From: Chaunax sp. Z400
Taxonomy: Eukaryota > Chordata > Actinopteri > Lophiiformes > Chaunacidae
NCBI GenBank assembly: GCA_037577475.1
Contig: CM075192.1
Span: 12,247,908 to 12,311,907 of the forward strand
Length of the DNA: 64,000 nt
Direction of reading: 5' to 3'
In this document: piece after piece, positions 35,346-48,602 of the stretch
How positions within the stretch are numbered: position 1 is the first letter of the stretch
How the letters are laid out: every line of letters starts with the position of its first letter
Notes under the pieces: model-generated
The model's input: only the letters and a program-made list of their open reading frames with translations
The model's database searches: none
Told to the model about the DNA's origin: nothing
Translations under genes and position numbers: made by a program

Positions 35346-38300
35346 TTAAGAAAACTTATCAGTTTGATCTTGGTTTAATCTTTGGTTAAATGTGCCATTG
35401 TACTCATATGTTTGTATGATTCTTTTACACATCGAAGCGAAGTAAATTGACAAACTATACAATTGAGCTTTTGTGAAAGAATGTTTTATCTTATCTATTT
35501 TAAACTGTAGGCTGAGTCTTTGCTAGCATTTTTCTGAATGCAAAAGGTTGTGTCAAGTTAGTGGATCCCAGTTAACCTTTATTTGTTTTGTATGGCTTTG
35601 TTTTCTACTGAGAATGGGACACAAGGTCGCCAATTCTGAATTTGCCTTTGCCTATGATATAGAAATTAGTGCAATGAATGATACATCATGATTATGTATT
35701 ACACAACATCCATGTCCAACCGTGACACGTTGCTGTTTACTTCACATACTTTCTTTTCATCATTGTTAATGCAAGCTTTCTGTCTCTGTCCCTGTCGCTG
35801 ACTCCCTCAGGCTTTCAGTGCCTCTCCCTCTTTCACATAAACACTGTCCACCTGTAGTAAAACAGATATACCTCAATTGCCTGTATTTAGATACTTGATT
35901 ATAATAATTGCTTATCTTGAGGGCCTTTTTTTTTCCTTTAAAAATAAATCTTTAAATAACACTAAGGCTGCAGGCATGTAGTCCCACAAGGGTTATGTGT
36001 GTATTTGTGTATGCAAGCATCAGAATCAGGCTTCTATATAAATGCAACCTCTTAAGTCTGAACAAAATGAAATGCTGTAAATGTAGAGCCTCAAATAACA
36101 TTGTTTTTTTTTTTTTTTTTTTTTGCACTGCATAGCAATGGGACTGAATGGGATATCTTGGACTTGCTGACCTGGTTTAATGTTATTTCTCTGCCTCAGA
36201 GACTTAACATACATGCAGAAATCTTGTAAAATGTTCTATATAAATAGTAAAAAATCTTATACTATTAAGTTGAATACAGCATCAACGTGAGGGGAGTATA
36301 TGGGGGTTTAGTTTCATTCTGAAATTTCCACAGGCTGGGGAAATAAAGGATAAGTTAATTTAAATGCAGCATTAGTCCAAAATTTTTATCCACTAATTGG
36401 ACATTTAAGCATTGAGGGGGAATATGTGAAGTTAGTCAAACATATAAATGTGCAATATCTTTATGGCTGCTCCCATGCTGGGTACTGGTAAATATGCCCC
36501 ATACTGCAATGAAACAGTAAGCACATTTCCTGGCCAAGGGATGGCTGTTACCCAGGCTGAAACTGGAGATGTAAACAGTCCGGGATGTACAGGGAATAAG
36601 AAAAACACTCCTAGAAGCTCAGAGGAAAACGAAGGAGCCAAAGTGAATTACAAGACACAGGATTTATAAGATGGGGTGCCAAGTAGAACCACCAGAATAA
36701 TGGCCGAACTCTGAGGCCAAGCGTCAAAATTATCTTGGGGAGTGGGGGGGACCGCAAGAGCGGCCAGAACTAATACACCCGTATGCAGATAAACAAAAGC
36801 AATGTTGGGAAGTTCATGACATTGATTTTATTTATTTCTTAATTTTTTAGAATCTTTTATACCACATTATACATTTCAGCCTGTAGTGGTTTATTCAGTA
36901 TTGTTTCGACTGAGCAACTCTAATGTGAATACGCTTTCTCTGTTCAGTTGTGCAGACCAACAGCATATTTCAGAGTTTTACATCACATTTCACAACCAAA
37001 GTGGCAAATTCAATCAGACAAGTCACCAGCAGCCCACCTTTCGTACAGCTTTACCATTTGTTGAGAATAAGATTATTTATGGTCTATTTTAAATATAAAA
37101 GTATCAAATCAAACCTGTATGACTAAGCATTGTTATCAGATGATTATCAGTTTAAATTGCATATTTACTCCGTGGCTTACCCTTTGGTCTCACTGGCTGG
37201 TAGCACTCTGGCAGATAACTGGTTCACACCACCCACCTCCCTCGTGATCTCACCCTCCCTGTCATTAGCAGCTATGCTTAATAACATCACAGCTAAGATT
37301 ACAGCACCTCAGCGTATTCCATGGGAGCTGTTTTGCACTTTGCACATTTTAGATGTCTGAGGTTTTACTCTCAAGTAACACACAGCATGGGGGATGTTCT
37401 GAGCTTTTAAACTTTATAAGAATTAGAAACTTGACTTGAAAAGTATATATGTTAGTGCAAAAGAGCCTAAATTAACACCACTGCACTTCAAACCTCTGAT
37501 CTTGAAGGCAGTCCTCAGAAGGTCACCCATGCTTTTGTTTTTGCTTTAAATACAAAGTTCTGCTCCCCTCTGTTGCCCTCCAGTCATAAAACGACTCATC
37601 TTTCCTTTATGTGCCCTTTGGGTGACCCTAACAGTGGGTCCAGTGGTATGTGTATGTGGGGGTCTAGCCTGCAGCCTCTGGAATGCCTATCAGTGTGTGC
37701 TTGGGCCAATGTTTGGTGACTGAGGTCTAGGAAAGGGGAGCACAACACAACACTTCATGCATAATGCGCACAAAAGCACACATTTGCATGCACACATATT
37801 CAAATTGCAAATTTTGCAACAGGATTATAATTGAGATGTGTTTCAGCTGAGCAATTAGAGTGGGTACTGTGCAAATGGACTCTTGATTTGAAAGGAGCAC
37901 CTATTGTGAAGTGCATTCTCACTGTGCTCTTACTGTTAAAGGCCACTGATAGTGATCCATTCTGACGTTCAAGTTGCAAAATTAATATGTTAATACATTT
38001 TTCAGGCATTTGTGTAAAACAACATTTTCACTCTTAGTGCTCTTGATTTAATAAAAAAATAAGTGACTTATTTAACAACACTGTGCCTTTACTCAGTGCA
38101 TGAGGGTGGCAATAAAAGAAAAGGATTTGCCGATTAGAAAAAAGCCTACAGCTTTTAATGTGTCTTGACATGTTGGATTTATGTATTTGGAATAAGTGAG
38201 ACACTGTATACCTAATGGTATAACTGTCAGAAGTGACATACAGTGCTTTCCAAATGTTGATATAACCACAAGCAACACAGTGAGCCTCAGAAAAACATCT

Positions 38301-38624
38301 ATTCAAAATACAAAAATAATAGTCATGATTAATGATGAGGTATTCCAAAGGGTTTTTCTTTTTTCGTTGCCAACTTGTCATTTTCAATTGATAGTGAAAA
38401 TCTAAAGCTTCAAGTTTTCACCAGATCTGTGTGAGAATATACTCTTATATCTCCTGCTTAACAGAGGTGTATGGGCTCCCTACATAATTAATGTAAAACA
38501 GTGACATCCTGTGGTTGTTCAACATATCTATGCTGCTCAGATGAGCCTGTGGCGATTGATTTCAGTCATCCGTTCATATTCTATAGCCTTTGCAAGGTCG
38601 CGATAGTCACTCATATTGCATATT

Positions 38625-38775
38625 TTTGGACCGTGGGAGGAAGCCACAGAACCCCGAGGGAACCAACGCAGACAAAAACAAGTAAACTTCACACAGAGAG
38701 GTCTGGGGTCCGGATTCCGTCCCAGAAGTGTCTTGCTGTGAGGCGACAGTCATAACCACTGCACACCACGCCGTC
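38625..38775 (+). repeat. Dispersed repeat (ttggaccgtgggaggaa... type)
   Basis: Carries ttggaccgtgggaggaagcc, cgcagacaaaaacaag and tgctgtgaggcgacagtcat followed by aaccactgcacacca. This order is typical of an abundant fish interspersed repeat; family name not known to me. Confidence 0.6.
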
Positions 38776-41504
38776 TGTGATTAACTCAATATTAAGGGTT
38801 ACTAATTACAATTTTTTTCCCCACAAATGACAAATATACACCATCTGTTTATCCCAGCATTTGATCTCTTCTCTCTTGCATGTTTGCTTGCTCCAATTCT
38901 CTAAAAGACACATGTAATGATCATGACAGCTCACTGACAACATTTTATGATCAAGCAATCTGGAGACGGTCATTCATTCAGACGGCCTTTTCTTTTTTAA
39001 CCATGCAGTATTTCAATAACAAAATTATAAGAATTCTAGAAGTAGTTTCATAGCAGCAAATGGCTTAATAGCTTAAACCAAAACGACGTTTATCTGGATA
39101 CCCTTTTGCTTGATTCTATTGTGCAGTTACAGAATCTATCGCTAATAAAGTGACCATTGATCCTCTTTTAAGAGCAGAGAGGTGAAAGATCAGATTCATT
39201 AACTTTTAGATCATGATAAAGTCCTGGACTAGAATTAAGGTCACGGCATCATCTCTGTCCCAATAGGAAATGAAATAATGCCACACTGTTATTCTGTGGG
39301 AGGGTTTGTTTTACTCTGCATTTTGATGCTTTGTTCAGCCAAATAATTCAAAGCACAGTAGGAAATATACAGTTGACCAACATTAGGAGAGTTTCTTAAA
39401 GAATATCATAGAGCCATAAATGAGCAGATGTTTGAAAAAAGATTTTGAAAGAGAGACAATTCAATCTTTCTTCTCCTGTTTTAAAGAAATTATTTTGTGC
39501 AAGTAATTTAATCTCCTAACTGCAGTTGTGTAGTTACCCTCCAATATTGATTAGTCCAATTATGGTTACATTTATTTGAATGTTTTATTGATTTTTTTGA
39601 AACACGTCTGGATCTGGCCCAAAGCTACTAAAGCTAACCAACTTGAGAATTCCCTCTGAATCAAAGAAGTGCATCATATTCATATGCAGGGCCCTCCCAA
39701 AAGAAAGTATACAAGTACGTGTAACCTGGCTTTCCCCTCATTAATCCTGGGCTTTGAAATGATCCACCTTAGGCCAGGTGTTCAAAGGCCATGTCTACAA
39801 ACGGCACTACTGCTACTGCTAATATTACTGTTGTTACCAGTATTGCTACCACAGTATGAAAAAAAGGACAACAGTGAGTATATTTTTTAGGACACAATTT
39901 ATTAAATTTATTATACGTACTGATTTAGCCATATTTTTTCTAATTAACCTCATGTTAGAATGGATTATCGGTCATGTTTGGCTCCTAATCATGTATTTTC
40001 CATTATTTCACCTCAATAAACAGGTTAATGTATCACACCTAGAAGTCTTATTAAACATCACCATATGGTGTACCAGAGATGGTGAAATGAGGCTAGCTGG
40101 GAGTAGGTGTATATGTGGCAACAAGTGGTATTGTTTATGTTAGCAAATAATTATTCTACTATACCAGCTTAAAAAAACAACAACTTCATAATACTGAAAT
40201 ACTATAAAGTTGTGTTTGTGTTTGATACAAACTTGCATCTGTGTGTGATTGAGAGTGACTGAATGTGCTAGAATGTTTTACATTATGAACATGTGTGTGC
40301 AAGTGTAAGCTGGATAACACATGTTTATGCTGAACACAATGCTGTGGTACATAAAGTTTACATCTTAACCTCGTCATCCTGTCAAACTGATGTTTGCATC
40401 TGGTGCATGTTATGGGCGGTACTAAATGTACAGACGTATTTGGTCTGTGCAGGCTTGTTAGGTTTACACCTCCTGCTGACCGGAAAGATACAGCACAACC
40501 TGCCGTAAAAAAACAAAACAGACAGTCTAATTCCCTGTTATTAAATGCAGACTTCAAAAATACTCTTTAAAGCTGACAGAGCTGCTATTAGAGATTTGGA
40601 GGCTCAGCTGTAATAATAAGTTAGGAGCTGGCATGTCAGGCATATATTAGTTGTTTGATTGCTTCTAGCAGAAATCCAAATAGTGGCTGGCTGAAATCTA
40701 TTTGGTTGTGTTTAAATCAGCTTTAATCTAAAAGTCAGAATAATCAAAAGCAAAGTTCATGATGTGCTTATGTTTAATAATCTACCCAATTTTCTTTTCA
40801 TTGTTTTGGCTTGAGTAAGGGGTCTACTAAAAAAAAAAGGTGATGTTTGGTAGCCATGGCAACAACATGCTTTCATGCCAAGCCCAACATCCAATATTTT
40901 GAGAAGACACACATATGCAAACACATCTGACATTTAAAAAAGGGGGTGTTCTCATTCTATTTTATGCTCACATGTATTTGATGGTAGTAGGTAAAAGAGA
41001 TATAATTCACAGTGTAAAGAACATTAAATTAAGTAATACAATAAATTGAAGGGGAAAATAAAGGAATGTTTTTGATTCATCTATAACAGGACATTCATTG
41101 CAATCCACTGCTCACTTTTACACCAGAATTCCCATGCCTGAAAACAGCTGACAGCATGCACCGACTTCAAGAGAAGACTGTGAAGTTGACTTCAATTTCT
41201 GCCTTGGACACCTCTTTTCTGTAAAACAAATGCTGCAATCTGGCGAGTAAGATTTGGAAAATGAGCAATATTTATCCTACTGGCTTTTATTCAAAACATT
41301 TTTAAATGCTACCATACACTGACTACTGACCTGAGTGTACATACTGTATATGGAGCCACTATGATATCGAAGGTATCTTGTGCTTAAATTTGACAAGGCC
41401 AATTTAACGGGCTTTAAAGTCCCAGAACAAAAATCTCCTCAATGGTGTGTTTATGTATGCCTTGTATTACAAGACTAAGATCCTGCAGGTATGCTTGTGT
41501 AGAT

Positions 41505-41600
41505 TCTTATTCATCCAGGTCATGGTTATCCCCTTAGGCTGAATCAGAAGACGTTTCATCTCTCATCTAATAGGCTTCCCCAGAATACAGGTGTCCTTTC
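41505..41600 (+). repeat. Dispersed repeat fragment (tcatccaggtcatggtta type)
   Basis: Contains tcatccaggtcatggttatc and gaagacgtttcatctctcat, a phrase pair I recall from a common fish repeat. Fragmentary. Confidence 0.5.
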
Positions 41601-42529
41601 CACATAAAGATGTGTTACATGGCTATGATTGTTATTTGCTACCAGCCTGGTAAAGTCGCTAAAAATACATTACAAACATAACCACTTGGGCATATACAAA
41701 CACATCTTTATGCGTAAAGGACACATTTATCCTAGATTCTTTAGACTGACATGTACATTTATGTTTCAGCTATGTTAGAATCAAGTACCCAAGCAAAAAT
41801 GAAGACAATGTAGACAACTAGGCAACAATCCATCCGACGATGAGCAGAAAAGGGAAGAGTTTGTGGGATGAAGCTGTTTGACCCACATCTAGACAAATAG
41901 AAACAATAACAAAGTGTTGGGAGGAGGTGTAAACATTTATTGAATGAAAGGTTGCCTCAATCTGTTGGGTGGAATGCTGGTTTCTTACCTCTTTTGGGCA
42001 CGGTACCTCTCTCTGTTCTAATCATTTTGTTGTGATGGGTGCAATGCCAGGCCCCATGGTGTGAAGAGTTGATACTGGAATCCGGCAGGGCAGTATGGAA
42101 CAAATGTGGTGGACTTGGTATTAAATCCTTAGCCCCTCTCCTTAACATTCACCCAAAGAGTAATATTACAGATGGAAACCTACATTTTATCCCATCTCTT
42201 GGAGGTGAGTCCATTCCTGTCATGCTCTTTCCTGGTCCCAGCTGCGCTAAGCCCTGATGTCCTCTCTCTGTATCCCTGTGGAGACACTGCTGCAGCTGGG
42301 ACTGTCAACTTTGCCTCTGGAGGACACACTGGGTCTTCTTCTGTTAAGTAAATATGGGTCAATATCAAAGCTATAGGAAATAATAGATGTCATTTTAGTG
42401 AACAATATCTGATCAAAATAAGTTATGTGATGGAATAGCTAAAGCATTTTGTGTGACGTTTGACTTAGAAAGAGGAAACCATGCACATTATTTCATTGAC
42501 ATTTCAAGAGATTTCCTTGTTTGGTTTCT

Positions 42530-43055
42530 TGCCAAGGGTTGTAAGACTGATACCACTCTCATGTTTGTAGGATAAATACAAAGCTAAAGTCAGCAGCCAG
42601 TTAGCTTAGCTTAGCATAAAGACATGAAATGAAAACAGCTAGCCTTGTTCTGATAAACCAAAGCATACCAGCCCCTCAAAATTGACAGGTTATGTCATAT
42701 TTGCCTGATCTGTAACAACCAACCGACCGACCGACCAACTAACCGAGAGACAAACACCAAACAGACAGACACACAAACCAAGTGAGAACATCAGTGGGGT
42801 TTTCCACAGGATTGTTTCTTGTCACTGTTTTGTTTTGTTTGTTTGCTTTTTTCACAACCAGCATGCTGGGAGGCGGATTTTGTTTACTTCCGAAAATCAG
42901 GTCTGCTGTTTTCCTCTGTTTTTTGTCTTTGTGCTAAGATAAGGTAACTGAGACGCATCTTCATATTTTAACAAAGTGAGATATGAGAGTTAAAATACTT
43001 CTAATGGAGAGCAAAAAGAGTACATGTCTCAAAATGTCAAACTTTTCCTTTAATG
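42530..43055 (+). repeat. Dispersed teleost repeat, best copy
   Basis: Runs from ttgccaagggttgtaagact through cagttagcttagcttagcat to atgtcaaacttttcctttaa. It shares its core with the fragments at 13215-13480 and 34937-35345. Confidence 0.6.
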
Positions 43056-43449
43056 GCTATGAAGAGGGCAGACAGGAGGAAATGAGAGGCGAGGAGAGGA
43101 GCGATAACAGACTATTCAAAGGCTCTCAAGGCTGAGGTAGAAGAGGAGAAGAGACATCAGGTGGGCTAGAAACTGGAGAGTACAAAAGAATGAGAGGCAG
43201 GGAGAAAGAGAGAAAGCATTAAAGAGAGGACACTCGTAGTGTAATTAAGATAAGCTCAGTGAGCTGCATGTAAGATATGAGAGGGGTGTCAGCTGTTCTC
43301 ATTGAACTCCTGGCAGGAGAGTGAATAAGCACAATTCCTGAAAACTTTTTATTTTAAAGGGTATGAAGAGAGCAAACAGAAGGCGAGGAGATATAAGGTG
43401 ATCTAAAACTGGCGAGACACTCATAATTGATAATAATATTGATGATAAT

Positions 43450-44108
43450 AATAACTAGAAAGCACTCAGGAGAGTGCAGACCTCCGCCAAGGCTGCTCAG
43501 TTTCCCCATGTTGGCATTTCACTCCAAAGCAAAAGTCCCATGATGTAACCCTCTGAATTGAGTCATTAGAAAGACTGACAGGAAAAATTAAAACAAAATC
43601 TTTGCAATTTCCTAAAATCTTTATTTATTGTGGCTGTTAGTTGTTCATATTGTTATCTCACATAAATAAACTGCAATGCCACAACGGGTAATTGACACTT
43701 TAAGAGTTGTTACAAAGCCACACACACAGGCAGGAGAAAAGGAAGTATATTAAAATGGGGTGATGTTACCTCTGATCAAGAACGATGTGGCTTTGACCAA
43801 AACACACATGCACGCACCTACGTGATCGCGCTGCAGTCGTGTCCACACAAAACTCAAAAACCACACACACAGGCAGGAGAAAAGGAAGTATATTAAAACG
43901 GGGTAATGTTTTGTTGAAACTCATAAGCTGTTATATGGACATGAGTCAATTAGATACATTTGTCAGGAGGGAGACACTTTACATTACAAGTGTACACTTG
44001 GCAGTTTAATCCTATAATAATAAAAAAATAAATTCTCCTGAAAATTTAATCAAAATCCGTTGGTTAGTTTTTATTTTATCCTATTTACAAACACCTTGGC
44101 AGAGGTGA
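43450..44108. repeat. Dispersed repeat with inverted ends (cctccgccaagg / ccttggcagagg)
   Basis: Starts gaaagcactcaggagagtgc then acctccgccaagg, and ends with ccttggcagaggt, the near-exact inverse. Inside, a segment of about 50 bp (ccacacacacaggcaggaga...) is present twice, at 43718 and 43861. Inferred to be a non-autonomous mobile repeat. Confidence 0.55.
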
Positions 44109-44109
44109 T

Positions 44110-44159
<50 letters not shown>

Positions 44160-44196
44160 GCTGATTATTATTATTTATTATCATTATTATTATTAC

Positions 44197-44238
<42 letters not shown>

Positions 44239-44269
44239 CATTATTATTATAATTATTATTATCATTATA
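44109..44269. repeat. (AAT)n/(ATT)n microsatellite with inverted halves
   Basis: A TAA run (about 44111-44135) switches to a TTA run that continues, with interruptions, to about 44269. The junction is self-complementary. It abuts the right end of the repeat at 43450-44108. Confidence 0.95.
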
Positions 44270-44883
44270 ACTTAACCCAACTCCTGATGACTCCTTCTCC
44301 CCCTAGCCCCTTGCAGCTACAGCCCATCATCAGTATGTTAAAATTTGAGAGAGGCTGGGGTTGAACTGATTACATACATGGAACAACTCAGGCCCTGATA
44401 TCACTGAATACTATGGTATCTCTGATAATCAAAAACACTCAATTTCAATCAGGTGAGGAATTTTGTTTGGGCCTCTCAGAATAAATACAATAATAACCAC
44501 AGCCAAAGTTAAGCAAAATCTCTTTAAACAGATTTAACAGATTTTAATGAATTGTTGTAGAGAGGTGATTATATTTCAAGGTGCATCTGAGTGCAGATCC
44601 AAGAAAGATTTTGCACCCTTGGCAAAGGTATGCCCTGTTCAAGTGCCCCTCTAGGTAGAGAAAGGCTGATGTTCATAAGCTCATATTAAGGTAATAAAAC
44701 TTAAAGTTGCATCATGTATTTTGAGACCACTATCCCTGGTAATCTGAATGATCACACGTGGGTTGTGTTACTGTGTATCCATCTTTTATATTGCTATGCA
44801 ACCACTGTCTCTTTAAGTGCCTACTCCCCGTCACGGAGTTGAGGAATGTATTTTTCTTTTATCAGATACAAGAAAAAAACTGC

Positions 44884-45155
44884 TTGAATGTGGTTTGTAT
44901 ATCGTATCTGTTATCTTTGCAATAGAGGAAATAAACTCTAACCGAAACCTCCTGTCCAACATCACCCTCAGCTATCTGGCAACATGCCTGGCAGAGAGCA
45001 GCACTCAGCCATAACTTTTGTAACTGGACAGGAAGTTTATTTGGCAAACTCAGAATGTGGATCTGTGCCTACAGTCCAAGCTATTCTTGGCAATTGAGGC
45101 ATTTTATCCCCCATTGCTGTGGCAAACACCTTTGGGGTGTTTAATATTACCATAG
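44884..45155 (+). pseudogene. OlfC/V2R receptor exon 2 fossil
   Basis: Part of the ligand-binding domain of a class C odorant receptor. It reads VIFAIEEINSNRNLLSNITL, very like IFAVEEINRNGTLLPNITLG in the intact receptor of this window. After a frame change near 45010 it continues VTGQE, VPTVQAILGN, a stop (45096-45098), then SPIAVANTFGVFNIT, the end of the same exon in V2R genes. One frameshift, one in-frame stop and no other exons nearby mark it as a relic. It lies on the strand opposite the intact gene. Homology is clear; the subfamily is not. Confidence 0.85.
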
Positions 45156-46663
45156 AAATATAAACATAGTTCATGTGTTGCAAACATAAAAATGAATGTA
45201 TGCTTGTGATGTTTGTTATTAGTATTATATTAAGTAAGTATTCCTAATATTGTATTATAGAGCAATATGTCTCTCTTCTCTTGCACATTTGTGTATGTGC
45301 TGTCCACTCTATCACTGCTGCCTCACAAGAGGGATTCCATGAGAGTTCAGTTTGTAAGTTCTCTCTGTATTCATTCTTATTTTCTCCAGCTGCTCCCCAT
45401 TTTCTTCCAAATCAAATCAAATCAAATAAAAAAAAAAGGTATTAGACAAGCTTTTATAGTTGCCTTTGACAAAAGCACAAGCCTAAAAAAAAAAGACAAG
45501 GCATAACAATGTTCTACTGAAAATGTTCAACAGTATTGAAAAACATCAACAAAAGAAGAAAACAATCAATAGATAAATATTATATATTATAATATTCAAA
45601 TATTGTCAATTTTCTGCACATAACTTTAGCTAAGGTAATACTTTTGAAATTATTGTAGAAAGTAACATCCCATAATATCATCAGCTCATGAGTTAGTGCG
45701 TTGTCACCCTGACAGCCCAAAATAACTTTGTGTTGCACACTGTGAAGACTGTTCACTCACACATATAAATAAGTGTAAAAAAAAACTCTGCACTGCTGTC
45801 TCTTGATTGCATTCTGTCAACTTTGCAGAGACAGTCAGACCAAAAACTGACATCATCACTATACCGTCACTTCAGTTCGAGGGATTTCTGAGACCTTCAT
45901 ATCAGTCGCTGCCCTATATAATGTAGGCAATCACATGGGCCCAGTGAATGGCGCTATTATGGCAGAGCCCATTAGTTACGGCTGCGGTTTCTATGCTGTC
46001 CATCTTGACTGTGAAACCGGCTCTCACTCAGATAATAGGAGACGGACGTTGTAGAAAAATCTGGTTTCAGTGAGAAAAAATAGACAGCCAGCATTATTTC
46101 TAATGAAAAGAGAATTTAGGCCATGGTATCAGTCTTTTCAATCCATGCATCATTGACTCAATTTATATAATGATTAAGTGAAAGTCACTTGATACATACA
46201 CCTGCCTTACTTTCATAAATCTTTCTGTCATGCCACACTATGTCCTCTAATGTTCTCATCAGTCACTTGGCAAATTGGTACATTTTGCAGAAGGTGAAGA
46301 CGATGACAGAAATACTGGACCTCACACTAAAACAGAATAGCCCCACTGGTGCTCTAATTGCCTCTTATGAGTTATTCAAATTCCTAATCATGTTTTGGAT
46401 AGTTTGTAGTTTTTTTCCCCCCCATCAAATATCAAGTTATTTGAATTTTAGCTACTGTTCATAAGGGACTATATATGAATATTTTGCAATCCGTCCACCT
46501 ATATCTTTCAGTGCTTATGGCTGATGCATCAGCGATCCAGGCAAGATACAGTATACAGAAACTCTGCCAATTATGTCAAATTGAAAACTCACAAAAATGG
46601 TGCCCGTCAGCCTGCAACTGAGACATAATGCTGATTATTGATTTTGTAACTGTAATTTGATTC
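45156..46663. other. Intergenic stretch before the LTR element
   Basis: No further receptor exons were found next to the fossil. A more GC-balanced segment near 45830-46060 has no recognisable coding content. Nothing else supported. Confidence 0.5.
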
Positions 46664-46667
46664 CTAA
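46664..46667. repeat. Target site duplication, left (ctaa)
   Basis: Four bases preceding the 5' LTR, repeated directly after the 3' LTR. Confidence 0.85.
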
Positions 46668-47424
46668 TGTAGGGTGAGGGTAGGTCAGTCGACCCCCACC
46701 TCACCATGCCCTGCGACTTCAGCCCTGGTTTCGCCTTGCTTGGATGATCAAACATGGTCATTCCCTTGGAACAACAATCTGCTCGCCATTGTGGAGTTAC
46801 AACCCCACAATTCACCTAAAGATAACACCCGTAATCACACCTTAGGGTCTGTACCCACACAACATTTGCCTTCCCTTAACATATCAAAGAGGACCTGGTT
46901 TCACCCCTCCTGACCCCTTGCTGAGTACCAGAGACACACCAGGGTATCAGCCTGCAACTCAGGAGACCATGAGACTGCTTTCTGTTCCAAACCACAGGAT
47001 CCAAAACCCTGCATGGGTTCAGAAACTGGGAATCAATGAATCAATAAAAATCTGACAATCCAACCAACCTTCTATGCCAAAAGGTTCACCATACCTCCTG
47101 CCTCTTCTCCTCTTCCTCTCATCACGGAAGCAAGAGAAGAAATGTGTTCATGACTGTGTAAGCATGATTTCTGGGAAGCTGAACTCTGCAACATGTTCTA
47201 ATGGATCATTTCTGATGTCCGCTTTATTGTTGTGTGTTTTACTCCTTTTGTAATATGTTTCTTGTTTTGAATTTGATGAGCACATAGTGATGATTTTCTT
47301 CCTGTGTCCCTTTGAGTTCATGTTTATTGCATGGGTGCTTTGATGCCTCCTTCTAGTGGAGAGACTCAATGTCTTGCCTATTGTTTCTATGCCAGCTGGT
47401 GATGTGAACGCATATCTTACAATA

Positions 47425-47500
47425 ACATAGGACACGCCCTTACTTCCGGCAGCTGTGAGGCTTCAAAAGCCACGGCGCGAAGCCGCTCGTTCTCTTGCTC
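47425..47500 (+). promoter_or_regulatory. Candidate LTR promoter region
   Basis: Within the 5' LTR: cacgccc (GC-box-like), acttccgg (ETS-like), then a weak TATA-like ttcaaaag about 25 bp before a CT-rich stretch that could hold the start. This would place the U3/R border near 47490. The same region recurs at +7939 in the 3' LTR. Confidence 0.3.
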
Positions 47501-48266
47501 CGCTTGCTCCTACCTCCACCTGACATGAACTCTGACTCCTGAACGCGGAGATCCCCGTGACTCCGTGGATAAGCCCGTGCCCTCCTGCAGCAGCAGAAGA
47601 GACTTCTTTTCCCTTTTCTTTAAGACTTAGCTCATACAGTTAGATAGCATTCCTCTCCTACGATTTCAGCTAAGAATTGAAGTTCTGCACTTCAACTAAA
47701 TTATTTGAAGCTCACCTGTGGATCACTCACGCCTGAGTAATTCACTAAGTCCCTCTTCGAGCTGTATTACCGCTTAACTCGCTCCACCGCCGTCAAGCAC
47801 GGCCGAGCTGAACACGGCCGTCAGGTCCGAAGTTCACAAAGCCGCCAGCCAGCGACGACGCGACCCTCCAACATCCGAGATTCGGGACCAGGATCCGGCA
47901 GACTTCGAACAGCATCCTCCGCGAGTATCCGGTCGGTGACCCCTCCTGATAACTCGCCAAAGCGTGCTTTCGTACCTACCCCGGAGACCGGCTGAAAAGT
48001 AAGCTACCCGAACATCTCTGTGTCTTGGAAAGCGTCATAGCTGATCTGGCATTATCACCCACAATTTACCTAATTTAGTTTCCCTTCAAGCTTCCCTTAG
48101 ACCCCCTTTAGTTGGTTCACATCACCACGCTATCATCTCGCCTTGTTATAGTTATGTCTTATCCTCTCTCTTTCACTCCGATCTCATTTTGACTATCTTT
48201 CTGTTATCATCCTATGTTGAATTTAGTTTTAGTTTGTTCCGTGTGCTGTGTTAGATTATCTTTGAT

Positions 48267-48272
48267 AATAAA
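48267..48272 (+). promoter_or_regulatory. LTR polyadenylation signal AATAAA (5' LTR copy)
   Basis: AATAAA about 305 bp before the LTR end. The functional copy in the 3' LTR is at 56206-56211. It suggests the R/U5 border near 48290. Confidence 0.55.
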
Positions 48273-48584
48273 GTAGATTCTCTTAGACCAAGTTTCTGTG
48301 TTGATGACTGGAATCATTAGTTCTTGCGATAGAGGACTCGACTTCCTTCATTTGAGACTGATTGAACGCTATTATTTAGTAATTAATTAATCTGGGTTAT
48401 ATTTACAGCTTTCTTAAGGAATCCTTCCGACCTTAGGAATACAGCTTTAGGAAGGTGGTGCTCCTCGAGGTATTCTTTCATAACCCTACCTGATTAATTA
48501 ATAGCTTTATAATACGATAATTAATATATGATCATTTTGATCATAATTATTATCGTTAACCCCTTTTAACCCTACAGCTTATTT

Positions 48585-48602
48585 TGGTGCCCCCGTGTGA
48601 GG
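48585..48602 (+). promoter_or_regulatory. Primer binding site
   Basis: tggtgcccccgtgtgagg, beginning 8 nt after the 5' LTR. It starts with TGG, the complement of the CCA tail of a tRNA. I cannot name the tRNA with confidence. Confidence 0.6.

Larger units (their letters stand above)
33871..44880. other. Intergenic stretch between mme and the receptor region
   Basis: No gene recognised in about 11 kb. It contains dispersed repeats near 34400-34700, 34937-35345, 38625-38775, 41505-41600, 42530-43055 and 43450-44108, a T run near 36105-36124, and a long ATT tract. The short open frames here show no family motif. Confidence 0.6.
46668..48576 (+). repeat. 5' LTR
   Basis: 1909 bp, TG...CA with perfect 7-bp inverted ends. 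The 3' LTR lies at a constant offset of 7939 bp, with no indel and no substitution that I could see by reading. Short frames inside it are identical in both copies. Confidence 0.97.

Noticed and set aside
36432..36669. Open frames on both strands (about 70 codons)
   Set aside because: No splice context or recognisable domain; treated as chance.
42039..42368. Overlapping + and - frames suggesting an exon
   Set aside because: No family motif and several stops when extended in either strand; surrounding sequence is repetitive.
45830..46080. Possible further receptor or transposon coding segment near the OlfC fossil
   Set aside because: Reading both strands gave no receptor or transposase motif across stops.
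46674..47435. Open frames inside the 5' LTR, repeated in the 3' LTR (54613-55374)
   Set aside because: They are identical only because the LTRs are identical. No protein family was recognised, and they lie in the presumed promoter/untranslated region.
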